Shown here: in pieces, positions 23,082 to 34,263 of the stretch
Numbering within the stretch: the stretch's first letter is position 1
How the letters are laid out: the number at the start of each line of letters is the position of its first letter
Source of the DNA: Periconia sp. R9002
Lineage: Eukaryota > Ascomycota > Dothideomycetes > Pleosporales > Periconiaceae
NCBI GenBank assembly: GCA_023627715.1
Contig: JAMAHW010000042.1
Location: 62,001 to 126,000, forward strand
Length of the DNA: 64,000 nt
Direction of reading: 5' to 3'
Notes under the pieces: model-generated
Told to the model about the DNA's origin: nothing
Databases searched by the model: none
What the model saw: the letters and a program-made list of their open reading frames with translations, nothing else
Position numbers and translations under genes: made by a program

Positions 23082-24534
23082 TCACACATTCTTCTCCGCA
23101 GCATTCCTCTCCGAAGCGCCCTTGACCAATCCCGAAAGATCCCCAACTGCAGCACACAAAGTCAGCCAAAAATCCTACTGTCAACCCCCCTTCTCCCCCC
23201 TCCCATCCCTCACCCACAAAACGGAAAAAAAGTGAAAGCAACGTACCAGGAATCTCAAACGGAAAATCCAAACTCGCCAGCATAATAGCCGCGAAAATCC
23301 ACCACCCAAACACGCAGACGATGAACGCCGTCGCGCCAGCCGTGACCTGGAGACGGGACGCGAGCGCGACGGCGCCGTGGTTGAGCTGGAAGTAGGCGCC
23401 TGTCAGACAGCCGAACGTGACGACGAGCCAGAAGAAGATGTTGAAGAAGACGAAGTTGGTGCGGATGGAGCAGATCATGAAGATGAAGCACATGAGGCCC
23501 ATGGAGATGAACCAGAAAGCTGGGTGATGAGGTTTTGTTCGTGTTAGTTGTGCGTGAGTTTGTTTTATGGAGTTGGAATGGAGATCTTTTTTTCGTTCCG
23601 GTGCACGACGTACCTTGCCCAGACCGAAACCCATTCGTTTCCAACCCGTCCGCGACAACGCCCGTCGTCGAGTACGCGCCGTAAGCGTTAAAGTACGGTT
23701 GCAGCGTCGCTGCGTACGAGAGCCAGTAGGCGCCGAAGGAACCGAAGACGACGAACGGGAACGTGTTGCCTAGGATCCACTATGCAAAGTCAGTCTCGCG
23801 TTAGAATTTCGGGGAAAAAAGGTACTGCTTGTTTTTCTGTGGTGGATGAAGGGATAGATATGGATGAAGCAACTCACTTCACCGACGGAACCCAGGATCA
23901 TCAAGAGTCCACCAAAAAACCAGTACGTCCCGATGCCCGCTGCGCCATTGTGGCCGGAACCTCGCCAGCCCATGAGCGTCATGCTCAGGGGAAACAGACA
24001 CATTAGGAAACCGATGAGTGCGCTGTCCCTGTCAGTCAACCGTCTCTCCTCAACAATATTCAGATCAGGGGAGTTTCGACTTACAGAGGCGTTGGATTCC
24101 CAAACGTCTTGCGCAAATCACCCTTGACTTTGTTTTGGGGCGAGAGATAGAGCTTCTCAAAGAGCTCGGGGCTGATGGAGATGCTACCCGCCGTCTGAAT
24201 CTTCCGCAGCGCGGTCTCAGAGTCGTGGCTAGCGTCGAGATGCTGGTGATAAGGGTCGTACCCGTTCGAATACGTGGTTGACACTGCACGGTCGTGTCAA
24301 TAGAAACTAACATGATTGCAGTGTGCGGAAATGACGAGCGGTAAACGTACTATTTCGACTGAAATCCTTCTCCAAAGGTGCGTCGGGACTTCTCACAGTG
24401 AGGTTTTCATTGTTTGCAGTTCGATCTTGAAGATTGCTGTGATTGTCTCCGACACCTTCATAGTTCACTGGTGGGCCCGCTAGGTTCTCATTGTTTAGTG
24501 TCTTCTCTCGGAGACTCTCGTGCTGATGCGGCAT
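23082..24534 (-). CDS. GPR1/FUN34/YaaH family transporter (acetate/ammonium, Ato type)
   Basis: Six-helix plasma-membrane protein of the AceTr family (yeast Ady2/Ato, Aspergillus AcpA), which moves acetate and has been linked to ammonia export. It has six exons: 24534-24351, 24283-24085, 24028-23878, 23779-23614, 23519-23247 and 23146-23082. All introns are GT-AG and all phases agree, giving 345 aa. A hydrophilic N-terminus of about 120 residues precedes the signature GNPTPLDSALIGF; most members have NPAPLG, so this is a variant. Helices follow in CLFPLSMTLMGW, YWFFGGLLMILGS, GNTFPFVVFGSFGAYWLS, FWFISMGLMCFIFMI and the regions after it. The C-terminus ends GDLSGLVKGASERN, as in relatives. Substrate is inferred from the family. 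Confidence 0.88.
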
Positions 24535-26795
24535 GATGGCGAGTGAAAGAAGGGACCTGGTTCTTCAAACGAATTGATTTGAACGGGGTTTATGGATCAA
24601 GGTAAGAGTGATCAAAGCTTCAGACAATGAGAATTGGGAAAGGCGTTTTAAAAGAAAAAAGTGGGCGGATGCAATGTTATGGCCAACTGGAGGCATTCCA
24701 AAGGGCGATGGCGTAGTCAAATACTCGAAGGATCAACTGTGCAGCGGGTCCACACGGAGATTTCTATTGCCGTTCACCAATTGGTAGTACCCTGTAGGAT
24801 TTGCTTGCCAATGTCAGAGCATGGGGATAAAGTTCCTTTACTCCAGGACAGACGGCGAAGGTCGTCGAGAGGGGTTGAATTCGGCTCTAGCATCCTCCCG
24901 GCAAGGACTTCGTCACTCCTTCTCGGTGGCTAGTCATGGTAGGAAATTCACGCGTCGAACTACTGTGTCATTGACTTAGCGACCCCATACCATGTTTATG
25001 AGTGTCATGGAATTCAGTGTAGAGCATCTGAGACTACAGATTGCCAATTGTTCATTCACTCAGTCCATCGCTTGGCCATACCGTTCATTCATACAAATCA
25101 CACGAACCCAAGAACAACTGTGGGCGTCATACTGAGATGCACTTGGATTGAGCTTAAAAAGCGGAGGCGAGTGGAGAATCTGGGGTGCGGTTAAGCGCCC
25201 GGGGGAGTGGAGAGCGACGCCTAGATTTCCTGCAATAGTCGCACGACATGAATCGAACTGAGTGAAAGTCGGCGGAGGATAATCCTGCAATCCTACCGGG
25301 TAGACAACGTGGGTTGAGATTGCGGGGAAGTTAGCGTTGCTGTATGCGTCTACTAGAGCCCTCAACGCGTGCACACGTCAATCTTGGGCTTCGCTAGAGG
25401 ATCTGTGGAGGCAAATCGAGGCCTTTCTGCACGATCTTGATGTGTATTAGAGCTGCTTGTCATTGTTGACTGTTGAAGTCAGAGAAGTTCTTTGGTCTTG
25501 GTGCGTACCTAAGTACAACCAAAGAGCCTGATCGCCGTACACACCTTAACCTATGAATAGTGATGCCTGCCCACGACAAAATAAGCTCCTCGGATCAAAG
25601 ATTAGTGCTAGATTTGGCGCCGGAAAAGTAGGTGAGATACGTGGAGTGACGGTCAGTCGATGTTTTGCTGTCTTCCGATGCTCCTCGGACGGGAGGAAGT
25701 GACGGGGCGGCTCCGCGCTTGACCCTTCTTAGCTGGGACTTTATTCTGAATAGGAAGCTGCCTTCAAGCTTTGCGATAGTCTACCATTATGCATGAGTCT
25801 CTCTCGAGTCATGACGGTTTAAATATTTCTCTTCCTCTTCCTCAAATTTTTTGCCCAACTTGCGGATGTGGTGATAATATCAATGCATCGAGACCAAGTC
25901 ATTGGCGAGACAATTGGAACAGCCCATGAGGATAATAGAGGTGAGATGTATTTTGTACAAACATAGTGTTCACTCTTAGGTACAGACAAGCTATTCTTGC
26001 TTTGCACAAGGCTTATCTCCGGTTATTTTGTCACTGCATCTGTCCGTTGTCGTGTCAGTAATTTCATCTTGGAGAGCAGCAACGACAGCGAGCCGTTGGT
26101 TTCCACGCTCGAGTACGCGTAGTGAGACCCTGTGAACCCTATTCCCCGGTTCTAACCAAGGGTGAGTAGTATGACACCGGATGCGAAGCTCCCCGATGAA
26201 GATCTTGCAATAGAAAATTCCTCGGCCAGGTTCCTCATTCCAAAGTTGTTCACTACTCGCTCGGCGTATCTACTCCTTTTCGCCCCAAACGTAAGACCTC
26301 AATGCTGAGTAGTGATGCCGGATCATCGAAAGGTACTCTTAGTTCCAGTTACTCACTATTCAGTCTCTATTTCCTGTTTAGTAGATTTCGCTCAATCACG
26401 ACAAGACTTTGAGCCGGCATACAAACTCTTTGCGTTCTGACTATATCAGGTGTTCTCGTCACTGACACGGCGATCAAAGTAACAGATACTTCATCGTCGC
26501 TTCTCACTGAGTTTGGCTTGGGCATAATCTGGTCATCGACCCATGCTGCTGAGTGCCATACCGAGGCCACCCATCCAGTTTTCCTCTTTCAACGCGATCA
26601 CGCTGAATTACAAGTTGCTGGAGGATAACAAGCCAAGTATGCACATGACTACATTTTGTCTGATATGACATCTCTGTTTGCTCCCTAGCTGAGCCGGTTG
26701 ATAAGTCCAGTGAACAATACAGTCCACGACTTAGCAATCGTCTTCATACGTTGGATGTTTTTCTTAGTGTCCATTCACGAGCCAGCAGATTTTGA
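24535..26795. other. Gene-poor intergenic region
   Basis: About 2.3 kb upstream of the transporter and downstream of the triosephosphate-isomerase-like gene. Composition is near even and there is no sustained coding signal on either strand. Short open frames (for example about 25060-25374) have no family resemblance. It may hold the transporter promoter near 24535-24700. Confidence 0.45.
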
Positions 26796-27563
26796 CTATG
26801 TTCCACCGACTTCTTCGATGACTTTCTTGAGGTTGTGGATATCGTGCGCAAAACGGCCTAGAAACAGGCCATCGACACCTTCGGCAATCTTTGCGAAAGT
26901 GCCAGGCCCAGCACTACCGCCATACAAGATTCTTGTAACGCCAGACCGTCCCGCAGCAAGCTTCCTCAGCTCCTTGGTGACATTTACCACGTGGTCAGGG
27001 TCGGCGGGTTGAGCGGCGCCAATGGCCCACACCGGCTCATAAGCAAGGATGACTTCTGCGTCGTCAGGCACAGCAGCCAGCACCGAATTGACTTGTGGTG
27101 TACACTCTTGTATGGCTGCTCCTACTGCTGCTGAAGCAATACTATGGTGGGTCCTCTCACCAATGCATACGAGAGGTATGAGGCCATTCCTCGCAGCGGC
27201 ACCCGCCTTCTTGGCTGCTGTTTCATCTGTCTCGCCAAACATGGCTCTCCGTTCCGTGTGGCCCAGCTCTACGATCTTTGCACCTGCTTGGCGCACGACC
27301 AGTGGAGACACTTCTCCGGTGTATGCGCCCTTGTCCTCCCAAAAAGCATCCTGAGCACCAAGCATGATGGACGAGGGTTGTAATATATCGGCAGAAGCCA
27401 TAAGCGTCACGAAGTCTGGGATGACGAAAAGGTCAATTCGAGCGTTCCAGGCGTCGCCGTCTAATTGAAGCATTCCGCGAACGTATGACAGGGTGCTTTG
27501 GAGATCAAAGTACATTTTGAGACTGACGCCGACGATTCGGCGGGGTCGCGGGAGAGGAGGCAT
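26796..27563 (-). CDS. Triosephosphate isomerase-like protein
   Basis: Intronless 255-aa TIM-barrel enzyme related to triosephosphate isomerase. The catalytic residues align: K16 in GVSLKMYF, H102 in ELGHTERR and E176 in AYEPVWAIG. The phosphate-binding GGSAGP (about 215-220) is present too. It differs from glycolytic TPI, which has Asn-x-Lys at the active site (NWK); here that is Ser-Leu-Lys, and the flexible loop reads AIGAAQPADPD instead of the usual AIGTGKxAT. It is therefore likely a paralogue acting on another sugar phosphate, similar to the TPI-like isomerases of tetrulose-phosphate catabolism (inference). The start MPPLPRPRR is the only ATG that gives the first strand. It is divergent from MET13. 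Confidence 0.85.
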   Translation of the reverse strand: MPPLPRPRRIVGVSLKMYFDLQSTLSYVRGMLQLDGDAWNARIDLFVIPDFVTLMASADILQPSSIMLGAQDAFWEDKGAYTGEVSPLVVRQAGAKIVELGHTERRAMFGETDETAAKKAGAAARNGLIPLVCIGERTHHSIASAAVGAAIQECTPQVNSVLAAVPDDAEVILAYEPVWAIGAAQPADPDHVVNVTKELRKLAAGRSGVTRILYGGSAGPGTFAKIAEGVDGLFLGRFAHDIHNLKKVIEEVGGT

Positions 27564-28539
27564 GACGAGAAAGGGGGAAGGTGGACGGTCAAGACAGGAT
27601 TGTCAATAGCGGGGTTCGTTGGTGGGTAGGTAGGTAGGAATGAGGTTCAAACAAGCACTATTTATCCTTCACCGGGGTGATGGACGGTGACGTTGTTTTG
27701 GCAGGGCGTATTGCCTGTTCCAGCAAGCCGGGGCCAGGAGTGAGTGGGGTGGTGAAGCTGAGATTGAGAAGAAGATGAGATGACTAAGTCGGATAGCTAG
27801 CGAGATCGGAGCCGGGATCCGACCACGGATTCAGGAACACATGGCGGGGAATAGCGTTGAATGCTGCTAATAACATAGCGGAGGTCAAGTCTTGCAAGGG
27901 TCAAACGATGGAGCCGGCGTGATGGTTTGGATGCTCACACACCAGCTGTTCCGACAATCAAAAGAAACAGACTACGGCGATACAGTATACATTTGTAACG
28001 ATGAAGGTAGTAAGGCCGTGCAATTGTCCGGGTCAAAAAAAAGGAAAAAGGAAGGACAATACCAATCGTCGCTGCACTCCGCACTCGGGTCTTGGCGTTC
28101 GGCCGCCTTCCAAACTCTCCGACATCGACCTCACTAGCCATTGCCTTCCATTCCATCTTCTATTCACTAACTAACGTACTGATTGCGAGTTTTCTTTTCC
28201 ACCTCCCATTTTCAGTGGTTCATGCAGCGTCATCTGGCGGATCGTTGGGCACGTAAACGCTACCTAGGATAGATAGTCTCCGAGAATACCTAGCTATAGG
28301 AGGAGTGCGGGGGATTTCGCGGCCTGCAGTGTGAAGAGCTTTTGTACAGCAGTATGTATCCCCTCGCACAGCCCACGTGTAGCTCGTACAGCACACCTTC
28401 CAAACGCTATATAATCATCCTTCGGAACCTAACCTGTTACTGACATGCTCTGTTAGATTTCACTCCAGTAGCCCTTGCTTGTTTTCTTGTTTCCTTTGTA
28501 TCCATCCTTTTTCTTTTCTGACACCACAACACCGCCACC
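27564..28539. promoter_or_regulatory. Divergent promoter, TPI-like gene / MET13
   Basis: 976-bp spacer between head-to-head genes. It contains a GGTAGGTAGG tract at about 27627-27638, a CACGTG box at 28374-28379 and a C/T-rich leader before the MET13 ATG. No gene seen. Confidence 0.5.
28374..28379. promoter_or_regulatory. CACGTG box upstream of MET13
   Basis: Palindromic CACGTG about 160 bp before the MET13 start. In yeast, Cbf1 with Met4/Met28 uses this core to control sulfur-amino-acid genes, so the position is suggestive. A six-base match also occurs by chance, and several other CACGTG copies lie in this window. Confidence 0.3.
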
Positions 28540-30622
28540 ATGCACATTTCTCAGATGCTGGCCCAGTCCAAGGCGGAGGGAAAAGCCACCTTTTCCTTCG
28601 AGTTCTTCCCGCCTAAGACTGCTCAAGTAGGCATTCGCGAGTCCTCATGTCGAAAATGCATCTTTACTGACCGCCTTTCACTAGGGTGTTCAAAACCTTT
28701 ACGACCGTATGGACCGCATGCACGACTTCGGTCCCAAATTCATCGATGTTACCTGGGGCGCCGGCGGCAGCCTATCACACCTCACCTGCGAAATGATCAA
28801 AGTCGCACAAAACGTATACGGACTCGAAACTTGCATGCATCTCACTTGCACAGATATGGAGAGATCAAAGCTTGACAATGCTCTTAAAGAGGCACACGAC
28901 GCCGGGTGTTCCAACATCTTAGCCTTACGAGGCGATCCCCCTAGAGAGAAGGAAAAGTGGGAGGCCTCGGCCGGTGGCTTTCGATATGCCAAAGACTTGG
29001 TCAAATACATCCGTGAACGCTATGGAAACTACTTTGATATCGGTGTCGCGGGGTACTCGGAAGGTTGCGATGACAACGACGATGTAGACCAACTGATCGA
29101 TCATCTCAAGGAGAAAGTGGATGCGGGGGCGACGTTCATCGTTACGCAGATGTTCTACGATACAGATTTGTTCCTGGAGTGGGTAGGCAAAGTTCGCGCA
29201 AAAGGAATCACTGTTCCAATTATCCCTGGAATCATGCCAATTCATACCCATGCTGCTTTTCTCCGACGTGCCAACTGGACGAGGTGCAACATCCCCAAAC
29301 ACTGGACAGAGGCCCTCGAGCCAGTCAAGAACGATGATGTTGAAGTCCGCGAGGTCGGCAAAGGCCTAGTAGCAGAAATGTGCAGAAAACTGATCAATGC
29401 TGGTATTCTGCATCTGCATTTGTAAGTGCTTAACCGTCCTCCATCACTATTCCATATTAATGTCTCTCAGCTACACCATGAATCTTGCTCAGGCAACGCG
29501 AATGGTTCTCGAGGAACTCGAACTTCTACCCGACATGGAAAGCCCGCTACACAAGCCCCTTCCTTGGCGACCATCGCTCGGTCTTAACCGTCGTGATGAG
29601 AACGTACGGCCCATCTTCTGGCGTAATCGTAATCGCTCCTACGTTGCTCGTACTCAAGACTGGGATGAGTTTCCAAACGGCCGTTGGGGAGATGCTCGTT
29701 CGCCCGCTTTTGGTGAGTTGGACGCGTACGGTGTCGGGTTGAAAGGCACAAACGAGCAGAATATCAAGTTGTGGGGATCACCCAAGTCGATCAAAGACAT
29801 CTCGGATCTGTTCGTCAGTTACATGTCGGGAAAGCTCTCATCTCTTCCTTGGAGCGAATCCCCCATCTCTACTGAAGCAGACACTCTTCGGAACGATTTG
29901 ATCAACCTGAACCAGAGAGGTTTCTTTACCATAAACTCTCAGCCTGCTGTCAACGGCGCCAAGTCCTCCGATCCAGTCCACGGCTGGGGACCACGCAACG
30001 GTTATGTCTACCAGAAGGCTTACCTCGAAATCCTGGTGTCACCGGAGCATATCGCTGAGGTCATTACAAGGGTCGAACGCAATCCAAGTCTGACATACTA
30101 TGCCGTGAACAAGGATGGCGATTTGAAAACAAACTCGTCCAATGATGGTCCAAACGCTGTTACTTGGGGAGTATTCCCTGGCAAAGAAATCGTCCAGCCT
30201 ACTATCGTTGAGACTGTGAGCTTCCTGGCTTGGAAGGATGAGTTCTTCAAAGTAGGAAAAGAATGGGCCAATTGCCACGCCTCGACCAGTCCTTCGCGAT
30301 ACATAATAGAGGACCTCATGGATACTTGGTACCTAATCAACATTGGTGAGTACAATGCTGTCAGTTTAAATAATTGGCTCAGTATCTAACGAAAATCATA
30401 GTGCATAATGACTTCCACGTTCAACATGGCATTTTCCCGGTGTTCGACGGCCTCAAGGTCGCCGACATGGAAAAGCAGCTCTATGAAACAGGTACACCTA
30501 ACGGGCACGCTACCAACGGTAGCAATGGCAACAAGTCTACCTTGAATGATCTAGTCGAAGCCGCCAAATCCGCGGCCGACACGGTCACCACTGGCATCAA
30601 CGGCGTCAAGGTCTCTTCATAG
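28540..30622 (+). CDS. MET13: Methylenetetrahydrofolate reductase
   Basis: Reduces 5,10-methylene-THF to 5-methyl-THF, the methyl donor for methionine synthase. Exons are 28540-28626, 28685-29421, 29471-30345 and 30402-30622; the protein is 639 aa. The N-terminal FAD-binding barrel begins FSFEFFPPKT and continues GVQNLYDRMDRM, FIDVTWGAGG and LALRGDPP, then PIIPGIMPI. GVQNLYDRMDRM matches the MET13 rather than the MET12 branch. The C-terminal regulatory domain (from about residue 300) has WGRW-like PNGRWGDARSPAFGE, the typical GWGPRNGYVYQKAYLE and VTWGVFPGKEIVQPT. The last about 45 residues are a Gly/Asn/Ala-rich extension. All junctions are GT-AG and phase-consistent. Confidence in function is high. 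Confidence 0.95.
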
Positions 30623-32577
30623 ACCATTTTTTGCATTTTTCGAACTCGACCGGCATTACATCCCTTTTCTAGCATTCAACACAGTACTTAATGGCGCCAC
30701 TGGTATTGTCTCATACTTGACGGTCCGTCGATAACGACTCCACGTTACTTTCAACAGTAGGTAATTTCTATTCGACTTGATTATACTTGGCGTTCAAAGG
30801 TTTGGAAGAACCAAGGAAAAACAACAAAACAACAAAAGAAAAAACGATCTTGCATCTGCATATGGGAGGCGTCTCTTCAACCCGACGACCGTAACGAAAC
30901 AAACAAGAAAAGGTAACATGGTAATACTGCATGAGCGCGTACAGGCACGTCAAGTGCACCACCAACGCGCGTGTGGAATCAACAGAAGACAACGAAAAAG
31001 TCAAACCAGTTGACATTGGATGTATAGCTAGATATGATTTGCAAGATACCCCGATCAGTCCCTCAACGGCACTGATCACACCTTTTTTTATTACTGTCAT
31101 TATATAGGATAACGAAGGCAAAGAGTTTCCTCTTACATGGACATTGACACAAATGATACTTATCCCCATTCCTTATAACTAAATACGCCTCTCTAAGGCA
31201 AGCATGCAAGCCACATCTCAACGTGATTTCCACGGGGCGTAAACACACCCATCTCCCAGGTTCAAAACAGACCCTAAATCTGGTTGTTGGTTTTTACGCC
31301 CCGCCCAGCCAGCCCATTTTCCCTTTCCCCCCCCGGTCCCAACACTTTCCACGAATCACACTACACGCATTACCCCCGTCGAGGACGCCTCAACCACAGA
31401 AACCCTAATCATTTTATTTAATGCATGGAGTTTACCTACATACATCCCTTGGCTTATTTTCGTAGACGTCAGCAAATGTTTCGCCCCGCTGATGTAATGG
31501 TCTGTTCGTCTGATTAGTCAGGTCGTCTTTTGCATGGATTGATGGTTGGTGCGCCGGGCGGGTTTAGGAGAGATTTCCTGTTTGGGATTGGTGGTTGTTC
31601 GGTGTTTAGGTTGAAGAATGACGCCCGAGTATTGTTTCGTAACAATATTTAGTAAATCAATTCTTGTTTGGAAGTGGAGTTGGAGGTTCTTCGGTATTAG
31701 GTTGAGATGGAAGCGCGACGTCTTTGTAATGATGGTAAATGACTTGAAAGTAGAGAATCATTAGTTTAGTTATCGGGTTTAGGAGGGATTACGTGTTTGG
31801 GGGATGGGCAATGGGGGCCGTTCGGTCGGTGTTAGGTTGGTGCGAGCAGTGTTTGTAACTCAATGTTTGAGTGGCATGATGCGGGGCTTAAGTTGCGTAG
31901 ATGGAGGAGTAAGCACTAAGTTGTTTACACTATTTGTTGGGTTTTTGGGGGGATTTGCTTTAGATAGATGGGGAAATGAGGTTGGAGATGTTTCTAGAAA
32001 TCGCATGCGAACGAGAGGATTTCCAAGGTTGGATAAGAGCATTCGAGATTGTTAGATTCAATCGCTCGACAACATGATCTCGGCATCGGCGTTAACAGCT
32101 CGAGTGCAAAATCGTAATATCGCTATCTCAGGGCGACGCGAATGCGGTCAGAAAGAAGCCTAGATGATGCGATATTGGCGTACGAAATAGGAATGTTGGC
32201 GATATTGCACTAATAATGCTTTAGTAATGTTCGCCCAGCGGTGCTCGTTTACCTCTTGTGCTTATGTATGTGAAATAGACTAGCACCGATAATCTACTGT
32301 AATAGTACGTAGTTTTCTTTTAATGCTACAGTCTGTATAGGCTTACGTCCGCGGACAAATTATGTATGGATGATGGATGCCCTTGTCCCAGTTTGTCAGC
32401 TTTCTATCTGACTCGGCAGCGTTCAAGATCTAAGATACGGAAAGGGCTTACAAGGGTAGAAAATTATAAGTACTGCTTTCCTGCGGTTATGGATTGGGTG
32501 TGACAGCCAGCTACTCTTCACAGCCACTCGAACTTCAGAGCAGTGTCCACACTTGCAAGCCAATCCACAAAACCAAA
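30623..32577. other. Intergenic region with diverged repeats
   Basis: MET13 3' UTR followed by about 1.9 kb without a gene. The middle (31561-31865) carries three diverged copies of a unit containing TTCGGTxTTAGGTTG, listed separately. The last 250 bp form the esterase promoter. Confidence 0.45.
31561..31865. repeat. Three diverged tandem-like repeat units
   Basis: Units around 31561-31645, 31664-31735 and 31774-31865 share the order GGTTTAGGAG(A/G)GATT...GTTTGG, then TTCGGT..TTAGGTTG, then a GC-containing patch and TTTGTAA. The middle unit lacks the first block. The copies differ by many substitutions and small indels. No coding capacity; origin unknown. Confidence 0.5.
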
Positions 32578-34263
32578 ATGAATCTACTTCTTCTAAGTAC
32601 GTTACTTGCTACCGCTGTTAGCGCAGAGCCTTCCGTTCAGATCAAGGATGGCCTCATCCAAGGCTTTACGTCGGACAAGGTAGAGAACTTCTTCGGGGTA
32701 CCATACGCGGACCCTCCAGTTGGCGATCTCAGGCTTCGACAACCTCGACCTCTTTCCAAGTCGCTGGGGACTTTCGATGCTACCTCCCCACCTCGCCTTT
32801 GCACACAGAAGATCATGGCCGGAGATCTCCCCATCATAGATACTTGGCCAGAGGCTATCAGCGGCTCACTTCGCGGTTATAATAGCACATCGAACAACCA
32901 GGGCGAGGACTGTCTTACCGTCAACGTACAGCGACCTGTCGACACCAAACCAGACGCGAAACTGCCTGTAATATTCTGGATCTTTGGAGGCGGCTTCGAG
33001 CAAGGTTCGACGAACACCTCGGACTGGAGCACAGTGGTAGCCAAATCGATTGAGCAGGGCGGTGTGATTATCGTCGCGGTGAACTACCGCCTGAACACCT
33101 TCGGCTTCTTGGGAGGCAAAGAACTCCAGGCCGAAGGCGCCACGAACCTCGGTCTACACGATCAGCGACTCGGTTTGGAATGGGTTCATGAGAACATTGC
33201 AGCGTTCGGCGGTGATCCAGATAAGGTCACCATCTTCGGACAGTCCGCGGGCTCTATCAGCACCTACAACCACCTCCTCATCAACAACGGCGACAACAGA
33301 TCCAAACAAACCGGGAAACCCCTTTTCCGCGCCGCTATCATGGATTCCGGCACCTCCTTCGACGCCGCGCCCGTTGACAGTGCCACCGCGCAAGCACAAT
33401 ACGACTACATCGTCTCCGCCGTAGGCTGCGCATCCGCAAACTCCACCCTCGACTGCCTCCGCGCCGCCCCCTGGCAAAAACTCTACGACGCCACAAACTC
33501 CCTCCCCCACCGCTTCCTCTCCCAAGACGGCTTCTTCATCGACTTCGTCCCCCGCCCAGACCCCTCCTCCTCTTTCTTCCCCTCCGCGAGACTCAGGCCT
33601 GGCCAGAACGTCGTCGACGTCCCCGTCATCGTCGCCCACCAAGAAGACGAAGCATCCATCTTCCTCCAAGCCACCGACAACCTAAACACCACCGCCAAAT
33701 TCATCGACATGCTCCACCAGCAATACCCCACTACCCCACTCCCCGTCTTCGAAACCCTCGTGAGCTACTACGCCAACAACACCACCTACGGCGCGCCGTT
33801 CCGCACAAACGCCACCCAGGATGTCGAGTACCCGAACTCCAAGATCAACTCGGCCGTCGTCACTGACATCGACTTCGTCTTCCAAGCGCGCTCCTTCCTC
33901 GACACCATCTCCGGCCCGCAGCCCTGCGTGAAATGGTCGAGCCCCGTCTACGCATTACAGGGATCGTATTTCTACGGCACTCCCGTTGTGGGGTCGTTCC
34001 ATGGGAGCGATCTTGCGCTGCTTCAGGGGGGTACCACGGGCGTGTCGACGAAGCCGTTTGAGAATTTGGTCGAGCGGTATTTGCGGTTTGTCAAGGGCGA
34101 GAAGCCTGCGTATGCGGGTGGGAGCGAGTGGCCCGAGTATGGGGAGGAGAGGAATCTGTTGAGGGTTAATGGGGGTGGAGGGGATGAGGTTTTGGGGTTT
34201 GGGAGTTTGAGGGGAGATGCGTATGATTATTTTAAGAGCGTTGAGGGGGAGATTTTGTTTTAA
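32578..34263 (+). CDS. Secreted type-B carboxylesterase/lipase
   Basis: Intronless 561-aa alpha/beta-hydrolase of the carboxylesterase type-B family, acting on esters outside the cell. A signal peptide covers residues 1-16 (MNLLLLSTLLATAVSA). FFGVPYADPPVGDLR is the N-terminal family signature and EDCLTVNV the second. The oxyanion hole is FGGGFEQGS (about 136-144), the nucleophile S223 is in GQSAGS, the acid lies in HQEDEAS and the histidine in GSFHGSD. There are several N-glycosylation sequons. The start at 32578 gives the signal peptide; the frame upstream is not conserved. Coding-strand composition turns from C-rich (33300-33960) to G/T-rich (33990 to the stop). The natural substrate is unknown. 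Confidence 0.92.
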   Translation: MNLLLLSTLLATAVSAEPSVQIKDGLIQGFTSDKVENFFGVPYADPPVGDLRLRQPRPLSKSLGTFDATSPPRLCTQKIMAGDLPIIDTWPEAISGSLRGYNSTSNNQGEDCLTVNVQRPVDTKPDAKLPVIFWIFGGGFEQGSTNTSDWSTVVAKSIEQGGVIIVAVNYRLNTFGFLGGKELQAEGATNLGLHDQRLGLEWVHENIAAFGGDPDKVTIFGQSAGSISTYNHLLINNGDNRSKQTGKPLFRAAIMDSGTSFDAAPVDSATAQAQYDYIVSAVGCASANSTLDCLRAAPWQKLYDATNSLPHRFLSQDGFFIDFVPRPDPSSSFFPSARLRPGQNVVDVPVIVAHQEDEASIFLQATDNLNTTAKFIDMLHQQYPTTPLPVFETLVSYYANNTTYGAPFRTNATQDVEYPNSKINSAVVTDIDFVFQARSFLDTISGPQPCVKWSSPVYALQGSYFYGTPVVGSFHGSDLALLQGGTTGVSTKPFENLVERYLRFVKGEKPAYAGGSEWPEYGEERNLLRVNGGGGDEVLGFGSLRGDAYDYFKSVEGEILF

